Below are positions 6,705 through 13,046 of a DNA stretch of 14,544 nt, one piece after another; positions within the stretch are counted from its first letter, which is position 1, and each line of letters starts with the position of its first letter. Position numbers and translations under genes: made by a program. The stretch covers positions 1 through 14,544 of the forward strand of contig FR902958.1 of the NCBI GenBank assembly GCA_000438155.1, in the 5' to 3' direction. The stretch is from Firmicutes bacterium CAG:95. Lineage in GTDB: Bacteria; Bacillota; Clostridia; Lachnospirales; Lachnospiraceae. The notes under the pieces were generated by a model that searched no databases, was not told the origin of the DNA, and saw only the letters and a list, made by a program, of their open reading frames with translations.

Positions 6705-7469
6705 ATGAATCAGATTGCCAGAGAATATAAACAGGCTATCATCATCGGTGCTTCACCGATGGGAAATGAAGCCGCACAATTACTTGCATTGCTTAGATGG
6801 GCAGGCTACGGAGCACAGGAGGAAAGCTGCACCCACGATTGTGCAACCTGCCGAAGCGGATGCCGTAAGCCGGAAATGAAAAAGGATATTTATGTTATTG
6901 CTGCTGATGGCGGTCTGGGATTTTTACTGAAAAATAAGCTGCGTCCGGATTTTCTGGTAGGAGATCTGGATTCCATTAAGTATGATGATATTTTGACGGA
7001 AGCAGCAGTTAAAGCGGCAATCGGAGAGATTCCGCATGAGGTTGTTCCGGTTGAAAAGGATGATACGGATATGGGGCTGGCGGTAGCGAAGGCTTATGAA
7101 AAGGGCTACCATGAAATCCTGATTTATGGTGGCTGTGGCGGAGCACGGGTTTCCCATACCTTTGCCAATGTGCAGTTGATGAGTCTGTATGCAAAGAAGG
7201 GCTGCCAGATCCAGATGATGGGTGACGGCATCCGGATGGAAATTCTGTGGAACGACTGCAAAACATTTTCTTCTGCCCTTAAGGGAAGTCTGTCGGTGAT
7301 CTGTCTGAGTGACAAGGCGGACGGTGTAGTGATACGGGGACTTAAGTATGAATATGTCGGGAGTCTGACCTCTGATTTTACGTTGGGCGTAAGCAATTCC
7401 TTTATCGGTCAGAACGCAATGGTATCGGTAGAGGATGGAACCCTGCTTTTAGTTTATGAGAAAGTGTGA
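6705..7469 (+). CDS. thiN: Thiamine pyrophosphokinase with a cysteine-rich insertion
   Basis: This 254-residue enzyme is predicted to transfer pyrophosphate from ATP to thiamine to make thiamine diphosphate. Family signatures appear in order: AADGG (67-71), PDFLVGDLDS (81-90), EKDDTD (117-122), GGCGGARVSHTFAN (142-155) and SNSFIG near the end. Two features are odd. Residues 36-58 hold an insertion with C42, C46, C49 and C53 (CX3CX2CX3C) that suggests a bound metal. The usual GGRxDH motif reads RVSH, with Ser for Asp. It begins 89 bases after the phosphodiesterase gene with no clear terminator between them, so the two may be cotranscribed. AGGA at 6693-6696 precedes the ATG by 8 bases. The family call is firm; the symbol follows Bacillus usage. 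Confidence 0.87.
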   Translation: MNQIAREYKQAIIIGASPMGNEAAQLLALLRWAGYGAQEESCTHDCATCRSGCRKPEMKKDIYVIAADGGLGFLLKNKLRPDFLVGDLDSIKYDDILTEAAVKAAIGEIPHEVVPVEKDDTDMGLAVAKAYEKGYHEILIYGGCGGARVSHTFANVQLMSLYAKKGCQIQMMGDGIRMEILWNDCKTFSSALKGSLSVICLSDKADGVVIRGLKYEYVGSLTSDFTLGVSNSFIGQNAMVSVEDGTLLLVYEKV

Positions 7470-7520
7470 TGACACAGCGTGTGAAAATATAAAGAGATAA
7501 AAATACTATTTATCCAATTA

Positions 7521-7547
7521 ACCTATTTACACGGTAGGTAAATGGGT
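7521..7547. promoter_or_regulatory. Dyad operator candidate in the suf promoter
   Basis: ACCTATTTAC (7521-7530) and GTAAATGGGT (7538-7547) are inverted copies with one mismatch, separated by 7 bases. An overlapping second dyad, ACCTA (7521-7525) with TAGGT (7535-7539), shares the left arm. Both fill the space from the -35 to the -10 box, so a bound repressor would block transcription. Rrf2-family regulators such as IscR often control Fe-S assembly genes through AT-rich dyads of this kind. The identity of the regulator is inference, and none is encoded in this window. Confidence 0.5.
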
Positions 7548-7554
7548 ATATAAT
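7526..7554 (+). promoter_or_regulatory. Strong promoter of the suf operon
   Basis: TTTACA (7526-7531) and a perfect TATAAT (7549-7554) are separated by 17 bp. Transcription should begin near 7561, about 40 bases before sufC. This rules out the in-frame ATG at 7553, which lies within the -10 box. Confidence 0.8.
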
Positions 7555-7600
7555 GAGCCTCAGAGAAAACCAAGCGGATGCGAAGCAGGAGGAAAAACAA

Positions 7601-8353
7601 ATGTCAAAACATACTTTGTTAGAAATTAAAGATTTACATGTGAATGTAGAAGATAAAGAAATCCTGAACGGAGTGGACCTTTCCATCGGAAGTGATGAGA
7701 CGCATGTGCTGATGGGACCGAACGGAACAGGTAAATCAACATTGGGGTATGCCATTACAGGACATCCCCGTTATACAGTTACCTCCGGCAGTATTCTTTT
7801 TGATGGAGAAGATATTACAGAATTGTCAGTGGATGAGCGTGCAAAGAAGGGAATTTTCCTATCCTTCCAGAATCCGATCGAGGTGCCCGGAGTGACGCTG
7901 AGTTCCTTTATCCGCAGTGCTTTGGAGCAAAAATCAGGAAAGCGGATCCGCTTGTGGGATTTTAAGAAGAAGCTTTCCGAAACTATGAAGCTGCTTTCCA
8001 TGGATGAGTCCTATGCAGAGCGTGATCTGAATGTCGGTTTCTCCGGAGGAGAGAAAAAGAAAGCGGAGATTCTGCAGATGCTGATGTTAGAGCCCAGACT
8101 TGCGATTCTGGATGAAACGGATTCCGGTCTTGATGTCGATGCTGTACGGACGGTTTCCAAAGGAATCCAGCTATATAAGGAGCAGTGCAGGGGAAGTCTT
8201 TTGATTATTACGCACAGTACGAGAATTCTGGAATCCCTGCAGGTGGATGTTACCCATGTCATGGAGGAAGGGAAAATTGTCAGAAAAGGAGATGCTTCTC
8301 TGGTAGATACAATTAATGAAAAGGGATTTGAGGAGTTCACAGCAGTCAATTAG
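7601..8353 (+). CDS. sufC: SufC, ATPase of the SUF iron-sulfur scaffold
   Basis: This 250-residue cytoplasmic ABC-type ATPase is predicted to power cluster assembly on the SufB-SufC-SufD complex. It shows a Walker A motif GPNGTGKST (39-47), the Q-loop SFQNPIEVPGV (89-98), the ABC signature SGGEKKK (148-154), Walker B LAILDETDSGLD with E172, and the H-loop histidine H205. The IEVPGV and DETDSGLD forms are typical of SufC rather than of transporters, and no membrane partner is nearby. The ATG at 7601 has AGGAGG (7587-7592) at 8 bases and follows the promoter, so the 16 extra in-frame codons upstream are excluded. It is the first gene of the operon. Length is normal for the family. Confidence 0.95.
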   Translation: MSKHTLLEIKDLHVNVEDKEILNGVDLSIGSDETHVLMGPNGTGKSTLGYAITGHPRYTVTSGSILFDGEDITELSVDERAKKGIFLSFQNPIEVPGVTLSSFIRSALEQKSGKRIRLWDFKKKLSETMKLLSMDESYAERDLNVGFSGGEKKKAEILQMLMLEPRLAILDETDSGLDVDAVRTVSKGIQLYKEQCRGSLLIITHSTRILESLQVDVTHVMEEGKIVRKGDASLVDTINEKGFEEFTAVN

Positions 8354-8369
8354 TGCCGGGTAAAAATAG

Positions 8370-8406
8370 TTCCGGATGAGGTTGGGGACAGCCATGAATT
8401 CCGGAA
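8370..8406 (+). other. Nested mRNA hairpin between sufC and sufB
   Basis: TTCCGGA (8370-8376) pairs exactly with TCCGGAA (8400-8406). Inside, GGTTG (8380-8384) pairs with CAGCC (8389-8393, one G-T wobble) across the loop GGGA, which fits the stable GNRA tetraloop class. The structure ends two bases before the AAAGG ribosome site of sufB (8409-8413). It could set the sufB to sufC expression ratio or protect a processed mRNA end; function is inferred. Confidence 0.5.
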
Positions 8407-8423
8407 AGAAAGGTGTGCGTAAA

Positions 8424-9830
8424 ATGAGAGAAAAAAGTCAGGTAGATGATATTGACCGCAGCATCTATGATATCCGTGATGAAGAAAAAGATGCTTATCG
8501 TATGGAGGAGGGTCTGACTCCGGAAATTGTGGACAAACTGTCGAAGGAAAAGGATGATCCTGTGTGGATGCAGCAGTTTCGTCTTCAATCCCTGCAAATT
8601 TATAATGAAATGCCCGTTCCCAACTGGGGACCCTCCATCGATGGTCTGGACATTGACCATATTGCCACCTATGTACGGCCGAATACCAGGATGCAGGGAT
8701 CATGGAAGGATGTACCGCAGGATATCAAGGATACCTTTGAACGATTAGGAATCCCGCAGGCAGAGCGGAAGTCCTTAGCCGGTGTGGGTGCCCAGTATGA
8801 CTCCGAGCTGGTTTATCATAATGTAAAATCGGAAGTGGAAGCGGAAGGTGTCGTATATACAGATATGGAAAGTGCATTAAAAGGCGAATATGCGGATATG
8901 GTGCGTAAGTATTTTATGAAGCTGGTGACACCACGGGATCACAAGTTTGCAGCACTGCATGGAGCAGTGTGGTCCGGCGGTTCCTTTGTTTATGTGCCGA
9001 AGGGAGTGCAGGTATCCATTCCGCTGCAGTCCTATTTCCGTCTGAATGCCAAAGGTGCAGGACAGTTTGAGCATACCTTAATTATCGTGGATGAAGGTGC
9101 AAGCCTGCATTTCATCGAAGGATGTTCGGCACCTAAATATAACGTAGCCAATCTTCATGCCGGATGCGTGGAGCTTTATGTGAAGAAAAATGCAAAGCTG
9201 CGCTATTCGACCATTGAAAACTGGTCTAAAAATATGTATAACCTCAATACAAAAAGAGCAGTTGTAGAGGAAGGTGGTACGATTGAATGGGTTTCCGGTT
9301 CGTTTGGCTCCCATGTCGGCTGTCTGTATCCGATGAGTATCTTAAAGGGAGAGGGCGCCAGGATGGAATTTACCGGTGTAACCTTTGCCGGAAAAGGACA
9401 GAATCTGGATACCGGTGCGAAGGTGGTCCATGCCGCGCCGAATACAAGCTCTTATATGAATACCCGTTCCATCAGTAAAGGCGGTGGAATCAGCACCTTT
9501 CGGAGCAGTGTGGTGATTAATAAGGAAGCAAAGAAGTCGAAATCTGCGGTTTCCTGTCAGTCCCTGATGCTGGATTCCGAGTCCCGTTCGGATACGATAC
9601 CGGCTATGGACATCCGGACAAAGGATGCAGCCGTAGGACATGAGGCGAAGATCGGAAGTATCAGTGATGATGCCGTATTTTACTTAATGTCCAGAGGCAT
9701 GAGTGAGGAAGATGCCAGGGCACTTCTTGTCAGCGGATTCGCAGATAATGTGTCAAAAGAGCTTCCGCTGGAATATGCCGTAGAAATGAACAATCTGATT
9801 CGTCTTGAAATGAAGGGCAGCATAGGATAA
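8424..9830 (+). CDS. sufB: SufB, iron-sulfur scaffold subunit
   Basis: This is a 468-residue scaffold protein on which Fe-S clusters are predicted to be built with SufC and SufD. The C-terminal core is highly typical: VSCQSLMLDSESRSDTIP with C378, corresponding to the sulfur-accepting C405 of E. coli SufB, then VGHEAKI with H406 and E407, and ELPLEYAVEMNNLIRLEMKG at the end. The ATG at 8424 is preferred over ATGs at 8376 and 8394, because AAAGG (8409-8413) precedes it by 10 bases. The earlier ATGs also lie inside the sufC-sufB hairpin and would add non-conserved residues. The resulting length matches the usual 465-470. It is cotranscribed with sufC after a 70-base gap and with sufD after 12 bases. 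Confidence 0.95.
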   Translation: MREKSQVDDIDRSIYDIRDEEKDAYRMEEGLTPEIVDKLSKEKDDPVWMQQFRLQSLQIYNEMPVPNWGPSIDGLDIDHIATYVRPNTRMQGSWKDVPQDIKDTFERLGIPQAERKSLAGVGAQYDSELVYHNVKSEVEAEGVVYTDMESALKGEYADMVRKYFMKLVTPRDHKFAALHGAVWSGGSFVYVPKGVQVSIPLQSYFRLNAKGAGQFEHTLIIVDEGASLHFIEGCSAPKYNVANLHAGCVELYVKKNAKLRYSTIENWSKNMYNLNTKRAVVEEGGTIEWVSGSFGSHVGCLYPMSILKGEGARMEFTGVTFAGKGQNLDTGAKVVHAAPNTSSYMNTRSISKGGGISTFRSSVVINKEAKKSKSAVSCQSLMLDSESRSDTIPAMDIRTKDAAVGHEAKIGSISDDAVFYLMSRGMSEEDARALLVSGFADNVSKELPLEYAVEMNNLIRLEMKGSIG

Positions 9831-9842
9831 GGAGAGAAGGCC

Positions 9843-10754
9843 ATGACAGATATGATGATCAATAAGCTCCCATCGAAGACCTGGAATTGGCTGAAGGTCA
9901 ATGAGACAAAGCTTCCCTGGGATATGGAACATACAACCGTACTTCCGGAAGAAAACGTGGCGGTGAAAGAAGAACCTGTCCATTTTTCCGTTCAGGGAGA
10001 GGGAGAATACAGCAGTAAGAAATTTAATATTCATGCGGCAAAGGACGAGCAGATCACCGTTTATATGGATTATACGCCGGAGAATAAGCTTGCCGTGTAC
10101 ACGAGTCTGACTCTGGAGGAGGGAGCGCATGTCCGTCTCATCCAGTTACAGCACAGTGCGGAGGATTCCCTTGTATACAATACCATTCAGGGATCCTGCG
10201 AAAAGAATGCGCGTATCGAACTGATCCAGGTTTATCTTGGAAAAGGCGATATTTATTCGGACACAGCGATCGACTTAAAGGGTGAGAAAAGCAGCTTTAA
10301 GAGTAATATCGGATATATTGGAGAGCATACCCATGTCATTGATATGAATGAGGTAGTCAACCATTTGGGTAGATGTACGGAAAGTGAAATTAATGTACAG
10401 GGCTCCCTGCGGGATGGAGCGAAGAAGATTTTCCGGGGAACGATTGATTTTAAGACAGGGGCTTCTGATTCCGTAGGAAACGAGCAGGAAACCGTGCTGA
10501 TGCTGGGCGAGGACGTGGAGAATAAGACGGTTCCGGTGATTCTTTGTTCCGAAGAAAATGTAGTAGGTAACCACGGCGCAACGATTGGAGAGCTGGATGA
10601 GGATACACTGTTCTATCTGGCAAGCAGAGGAATCAGCAGGGAACAGGCAGAAGATATGATGGCAAGAGCCGGTGTTGAACGTCTAAAGAGTCTCATTGCG
10701 GATGAAGCTTTTACCGCAATGATTGACGAAGAACTGGGAGGGAACAGCATATGA
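9843..10754 (+). CDS. sufD: SufD, short form of the scaffold partner subunit
   Basis: This 303-residue protein pairs with SufB in the SufBC2D complex. The C-terminal core is clear: NHGATIGELDEDTLFYLASRGIS, where H244 matches the conserved histidine (H360 in E. coli SufD) needed for cluster or iron handling. SufD of E. coli and Bacillus is about 420-440 residues, so this protein lacks roughly 120 residues, mainly the N-terminal helical domain. The ATG at 9843 has AAGGAG (9829-9834) at 8 bases, and sufB ends just before it, so the short form is not an artefact of start choice. Such shortened SufD may be normal in this lineage. The stop overlaps the sufS start as ATGA, showing translational coupling. 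Confidence 0.88.
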   Translation: MTDMMINKLPSKTWNWLKVNETKLPWDMEHTTVLPEENVAVKEEPVHFSVQGEGEYSSKKFNIHAAKDEQITVYMDYTPENKLAVYTSLTLEEGAHVRLIQLQHSAEDSLVYNTIQGSCEKNARIELIQVYLGKGDIYSDTAIDLKGEKSSFKSNIGYIGEHTHVIDMNEVVNHLGRCTESEINVQGSLRDGAKKIFRGTIDFKTGASDSVGNEQETVLMLGEDVENKTVPVILCSEENVVGNHGATIGELDEDTLFYLASRGISREQAEDMMARAGVERLKSLIADEAFTAMIDEELGGNSI

Positions 10755-11992
10755 CAGATTACAGGAGCGATTTTCCCCTGCTGACTTCCCGGGGATTTCG
10801 GAAGGACGCTGGCATGGAGCATGACTGGATTTATATTGATAATGCAGCAACCTCGCAGCGTCCGCAGGCTGTCCTTGATGCGGAAGAAGAGTTCTATAAA
10901 GAGCATAATGCCAATCCGTTACGGGGCAATTATCCCCTTAGCATTGAAGCAACGCAGATGTATGAAGATGCCCGTAAGGCAGTGCGTGATTTTATTGGAG
11001 CAAAATCGGTAAGAGAAATCATTTTTACCAGAAACACAACGGAAAGCATCAATCTGGTTGCATACAGCTACGGCTTAAGTCATGTAAAGGCAGGGGATGA
11101 GATCTTAGTATCCATTATGGAGCATCACAGCAACCTGCTTCCCTGGCAGATGGTGGCAAGAACAACAGGCGCGGTATTGCGGTTCATGGAGTGCCGGCAG
11201 GATGGTTCCCTTAATTTGGACGAGGTACGGGAGCAGATTACGGAGAAAACCAGAATTGTTGCCATTACGCAGGTATCGAATGTGCTTGGCAGAGTGAATC
11301 CGGTGAAGGAAATTGCAACAATGGCACATGAGAAAAATGCGGTTGTCGTGGTAGACGGTGCACAGAGCACGCCTCATATGGCAGTCAATGTACAGGAACT
11401 GGATGCAGACTTTTTTGCCTTTTCCGGGCACAAAATCTTCGGACCGATGGGAATCGGAGTCTTATATGGAAGGAAAGAATTATTAAAAGTGATGCCGCCA
11501 TTTCTCACAGGTGGTGAGATGATTGAGTCTGTGAGCAGAGAAGGCGCAAAATATGCAGAGCTTCCACACAAATTCGAGGCCGGTACGGTGAATGCTGCAG
11601 GAGCAATCGGACTGCATGCGGCAATCAACTATGTGCAGAAGATCGGATTTCCTGCGATGCAGGAGCAGGAGCTTAAGGTGACGAAGCGTGCTTTCGACGG
11701 ACTGAAGGAGCTGCCGCATGTTCATGTACTGGGATCGGATCTGCCGGAAGAGCATACGGGAATTCTGACATTTACGATTGATGAAGTACATCCGCATGAT
11801 GTCAGTGAAATCCTGATTGCAGATGGAATATGTGTCCGGGCGGGACATCATTGTGCACAGCCCTTGCTGCAGCATCTTGGAATCGGATCAGCCACACGTG
11901 CAAGCTTTATGTTTTATAATACGGAAGAAGAGGCAGAGCTTTTTGTAAAGAGTATCGCAAGCGTAAGGGAGCGGATGGGATATGGAAAATAG
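10751..11992 (+). CDS. sufS: SufS, group II cysteine desulfurase
   Basis: This 413-residue pyridoxal-phosphate enzyme is predicted to convert cysteine to alanine and hold the sulfur as a persulfide. The PLP lysine is K228 in FSGHKIFGPMGIGVLYG, D202 in VVDGAQS contacts the cofactor ring, and H125 lies in EHHSN. The catalytic cysteine is C368 in CVRAGHHCAQP, with the short loop typical of group II (SufS) rather than IscS enzymes. Group II enzymes need a sulfur acceptor, and sufU directly follows, overlapping by 11 bp. The start overlaps the sufD stop by 4 bases. Length is normal and no disruption is seen. Confidence 0.95.
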   Translation: MTDYRSDFPLLTSRGFRKDAGMEHDWIYIDNAATSQRPQAVLDAEEEFYKEHNANPLRGNYPLSIEATQMYEDARKAVRDFIGAKSVREIIFTRNTTESINLVAYSYGLSHVKAGDEILVSIMEHHSNLLPWQMVARTTGAVLRFMECRQDGSLNLDEVREQITEKTRIVAITQVSNVLGRVNPVKEIATMAHEKNAVVVVDGAQSTPHMAVNVQELDADFFAFSGHKIFGPMGIGVLYGRKELLKVMPPFLTGGEMIESVSREGAKYAELPHKFEAGTVNAAGAIGLHAAINYVQKIGFPAMQEQELKVTKRAFDGLKELPHVHVLGSDLPEEHTGILTFTIDEVHPHDVSEILIADGICVRAGHHCAQPLLQHLGIGSATRASFMFYNTEEEAELFVKSIASVRERMGYGK

Positions 11993-12434
11993 AAGCTTTT
12001 ATAATGAAATCTTAACCGAGCATAATGTACGGCCGGAATTCAAGCATGATCTGCCGGACGCCGACATTGTTCTTGAGGGTGTCAACCCGAGCTGTGGAGA
12101 TGATATTTTCTTAAAGCTGAAGGTCGAGGATGATACGATTGTGGACGGAGCGTTTGTGGGAGATGGATGTGCGATCTCGCAGGCTTCTGCGGATATCATG
12201 CTGGGAATGGTTATCGGCAGGAAGAAAGAGGATGCCTTACAGCTTGGGAGAACCTTTATGAAGATGATTAAGGGAGAAGCCAGTGAGGAAGAAATCGACT
12301 CTCTGGAGGAAGCATCCGCGTTACGTGATATTGCCCATATGCCGGCACGTGTGAAGTGTGCCGTTCTTGGCTGGCGTACCTTAAAAGAGGCATTGACAGG
12401 CGAAGACGCAGAGGATGATGAAGACGAATTTTAA
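11982..12434 (+). CDS. sufU: SufU, zinc-dependent sulfur carrier for SufS
   Basis: This 150-residue protein accepts persulfide sulfur from SufS and passes it to the SufB-containing scaffold. The zinc site is intact: C38 and D40 in NPSCGDD, C63 in GDGCAISQAS and C126 in RVKCAVLGW, matching C41, D43, C66 and C128 of Bacillus SufU. The region after C63 contains the longer insertion that separates SufU from scaffold-type IscU. The C-terminus is an unusually acidic tail, EDAEDDEDEF. The ATG lies inside the last codons of sufS with AAGGGAG (11965-11971) at 10 bases, so translation is coupled. It is the last gene of the operon, followed by a strong terminator hairpin. Confidence 0.93.
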   Translation: MENRSFYNEILTEHNVRPEFKHDLPDADIVLEGVNPSCGDDIFLKLKVEDDTIVDGAFVGDGCAISQASADIMLGMVIGRKKEDALQLGRTFMKMIKGEASEEEIDSLEEASALRDIAHMPARVKCAVLGWRTLKEALTGEDAEDDEDEF

Positions 12435-12505
12435 AAGAAAATGTGTAACTATCTGAATAGCTACAAGAATATATTGGAATAGGTAAGAACATAACTGGAA
12501 GATGA

Positions 12506-12552
12506 AAATTCCCCACCCGGAAAATCTCTTGAGGATTGCGGATGGGGAATTT
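12506..12552. terminator. Strong bidirectional terminator between sufU and the convergent small gene
   Basis: AAATTCCCCA (12506-12515) pairs exactly with TGGGGAATTT (12543-12552), and CCG (12517-12519) with CGG (12539-12541) extends the stem past one mismatch. T-rich sequence follows on the plus strand (to about 12567), and the minus-strand copy ends in AATTTTC. It serves both converging units. Between sufU and this element, a smaller imperfect hairpin at 12444-12465 (stem of 8 with one mismatch) has no T-run. Confidence 0.8.
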
Positions 12553-12574
12553 ATTAATGAATATTTTTAAAGGA

Positions 12575-12781
12575 TTAAAGCTGCTGATGTACCTTGCGGA
12601 TCACAGCCTCTTTTAATTCGGGTGCTTTGTCAGGATCGAGATCCTCCGGAAATTCGCAGTCAATTGTGGAAACCTCTGGTCTGTAGTTTAAACGAAGTGC
12701 ATGGGCCTGAATAAAATCAGCAGCCTTGTTGTAAACATCCTCACTTACACCATTTAATTCAATCGTATATAAATTTGCCAT
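12575..12781 (-). CDS. Small acidic protein of unknown function
   Basis: This 68-residue predicted cytoplasmic protein begins MANLYTIELNGVSEDVYNKA. It is acidic in the middle (CEFPEDLDPDKAPELKEA) and has no membrane segment, signal peptide or known motif; a single cysteine lies near residue 42. I do not recognise the family. The gene is supported by a good ribosome site, GGAGG on the minus strand (complement of 12791-12795) at 9 bases, by a plausible promoter upstream, and by the shared terminator just after its stop. The pattern of beta strands and helices suggests a compact alpha/beta fold. Its only neighbour on the same strand is the NUDIX gene, 265 bases upstream, which appears to be a separate unit. 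Confidence 0.75.
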   Translation of the reverse strand: MANLYTIELNGVSEDVYNKAADFIQAHALRLNYRPEVSTIDCEFPEDLDPDKAPELKEAVIRKVHQQL

Positions 12782-12799
12782 ATTCTTTATCCTCCATTT

Positions 12800-12887
12800 C
12801 CTGATTTTCAGGTTACCGTGCAGGATCTGCCTGATACTGATCCGGTACCTTATATTTGCATCAGGAACTTTTAGTATCTTTCCTGAT
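12800..12887 (-). promoter_or_regulatory. Leader of the small gene with repeated CCTGAT / ATCAGG elements
   Basis: On the plus strand CCTGAT occurs at 12800-12805, 12830-12835 and 12882-12887, and its inverse ATCAGG at 12860-12865. ATCAGGAA (12860-12867) and TTCCTGAT (12880-12887) form a perfect 8-bp hairpin, and CCTGA/TCAGG (12800-12812) a small one with a 3-base loop just upstream of the ribosome site. A TATACT -10 box on the minus strand (12894-12899) would place all of this in a transcribed leader of about 100 bases; the matching -35 box is poor. Confidence 0.4.
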
Positions 12888-12945
12888 AACTATAGTATAT
12901 ACCTGTTGCAGTAAAATTAACAGATACTGGAATGTAAAATATAAT

Positions 12946-12964
12946 AATAGGAATCATTCCTATT
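12946..12964. promoter_or_regulatory. Perfect 19-bp palindrome, Fur-family-like box or small terminator
   Basis: AATAGGAAT and ATTCCTATT flank a single central C with no mismatch. The core AAT-C-ATT in a 7-1-7 layout is shared by Fur, PerR and Zur boxes, though the flanks (AGG) differ from their consensus sequences. It lies about 50-65 bases upstream of the predicted start of the 68-residue gene's transcript and 83 bases after the NUDIX stop. As minus-strand RNA it would fold into a weak AU-rich hairpin followed by a U-rich tail, so a terminator role for the NUDIX gene is the alternative. Confidence 0.45.
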
Positions 12965-13046
12965 TTAGTAAATATGTACAAATTACAGGAGTTCCTCAAA
13001 TAAAATGAACATAAAGTATTCTTCAACTTTCGGGATGATAACAATA

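Noticed and set aside
6828..6851. Radical-SAM motif CX3CX2C
   Set aside because: The surrounding protein is clearly a thiamine pyrophosphokinase with no other radical-SAM feature; kept only as a possible metal site.
7470..7500. Small ACAC/GTGT hairpin after the thiamine pyrophosphokinase gene
   Set aside because: The stem is only 4 bp and no T-run follows, so it does not support a terminator call.
7553..7600. Upstream ATG for sufC at 7553
   Set aside because: This ATG is part of the TATAAT box, so it is not transcribed; the ATG at 7601 has AGGAGG.
8376..8423. Upstream ATGs for sufB at 8376 and 8394
   Set aside because: They lie in the intercistronic hairpin, lack good ribosome sites and add residues outside the conserved SufB start.
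11483..11875. Long minus-strand open frames opposite sufS and other suf genes
   Set aside because: They are shadows of strongly conserved plus-strand genes, with no ribosome sites or recognisable protein features.
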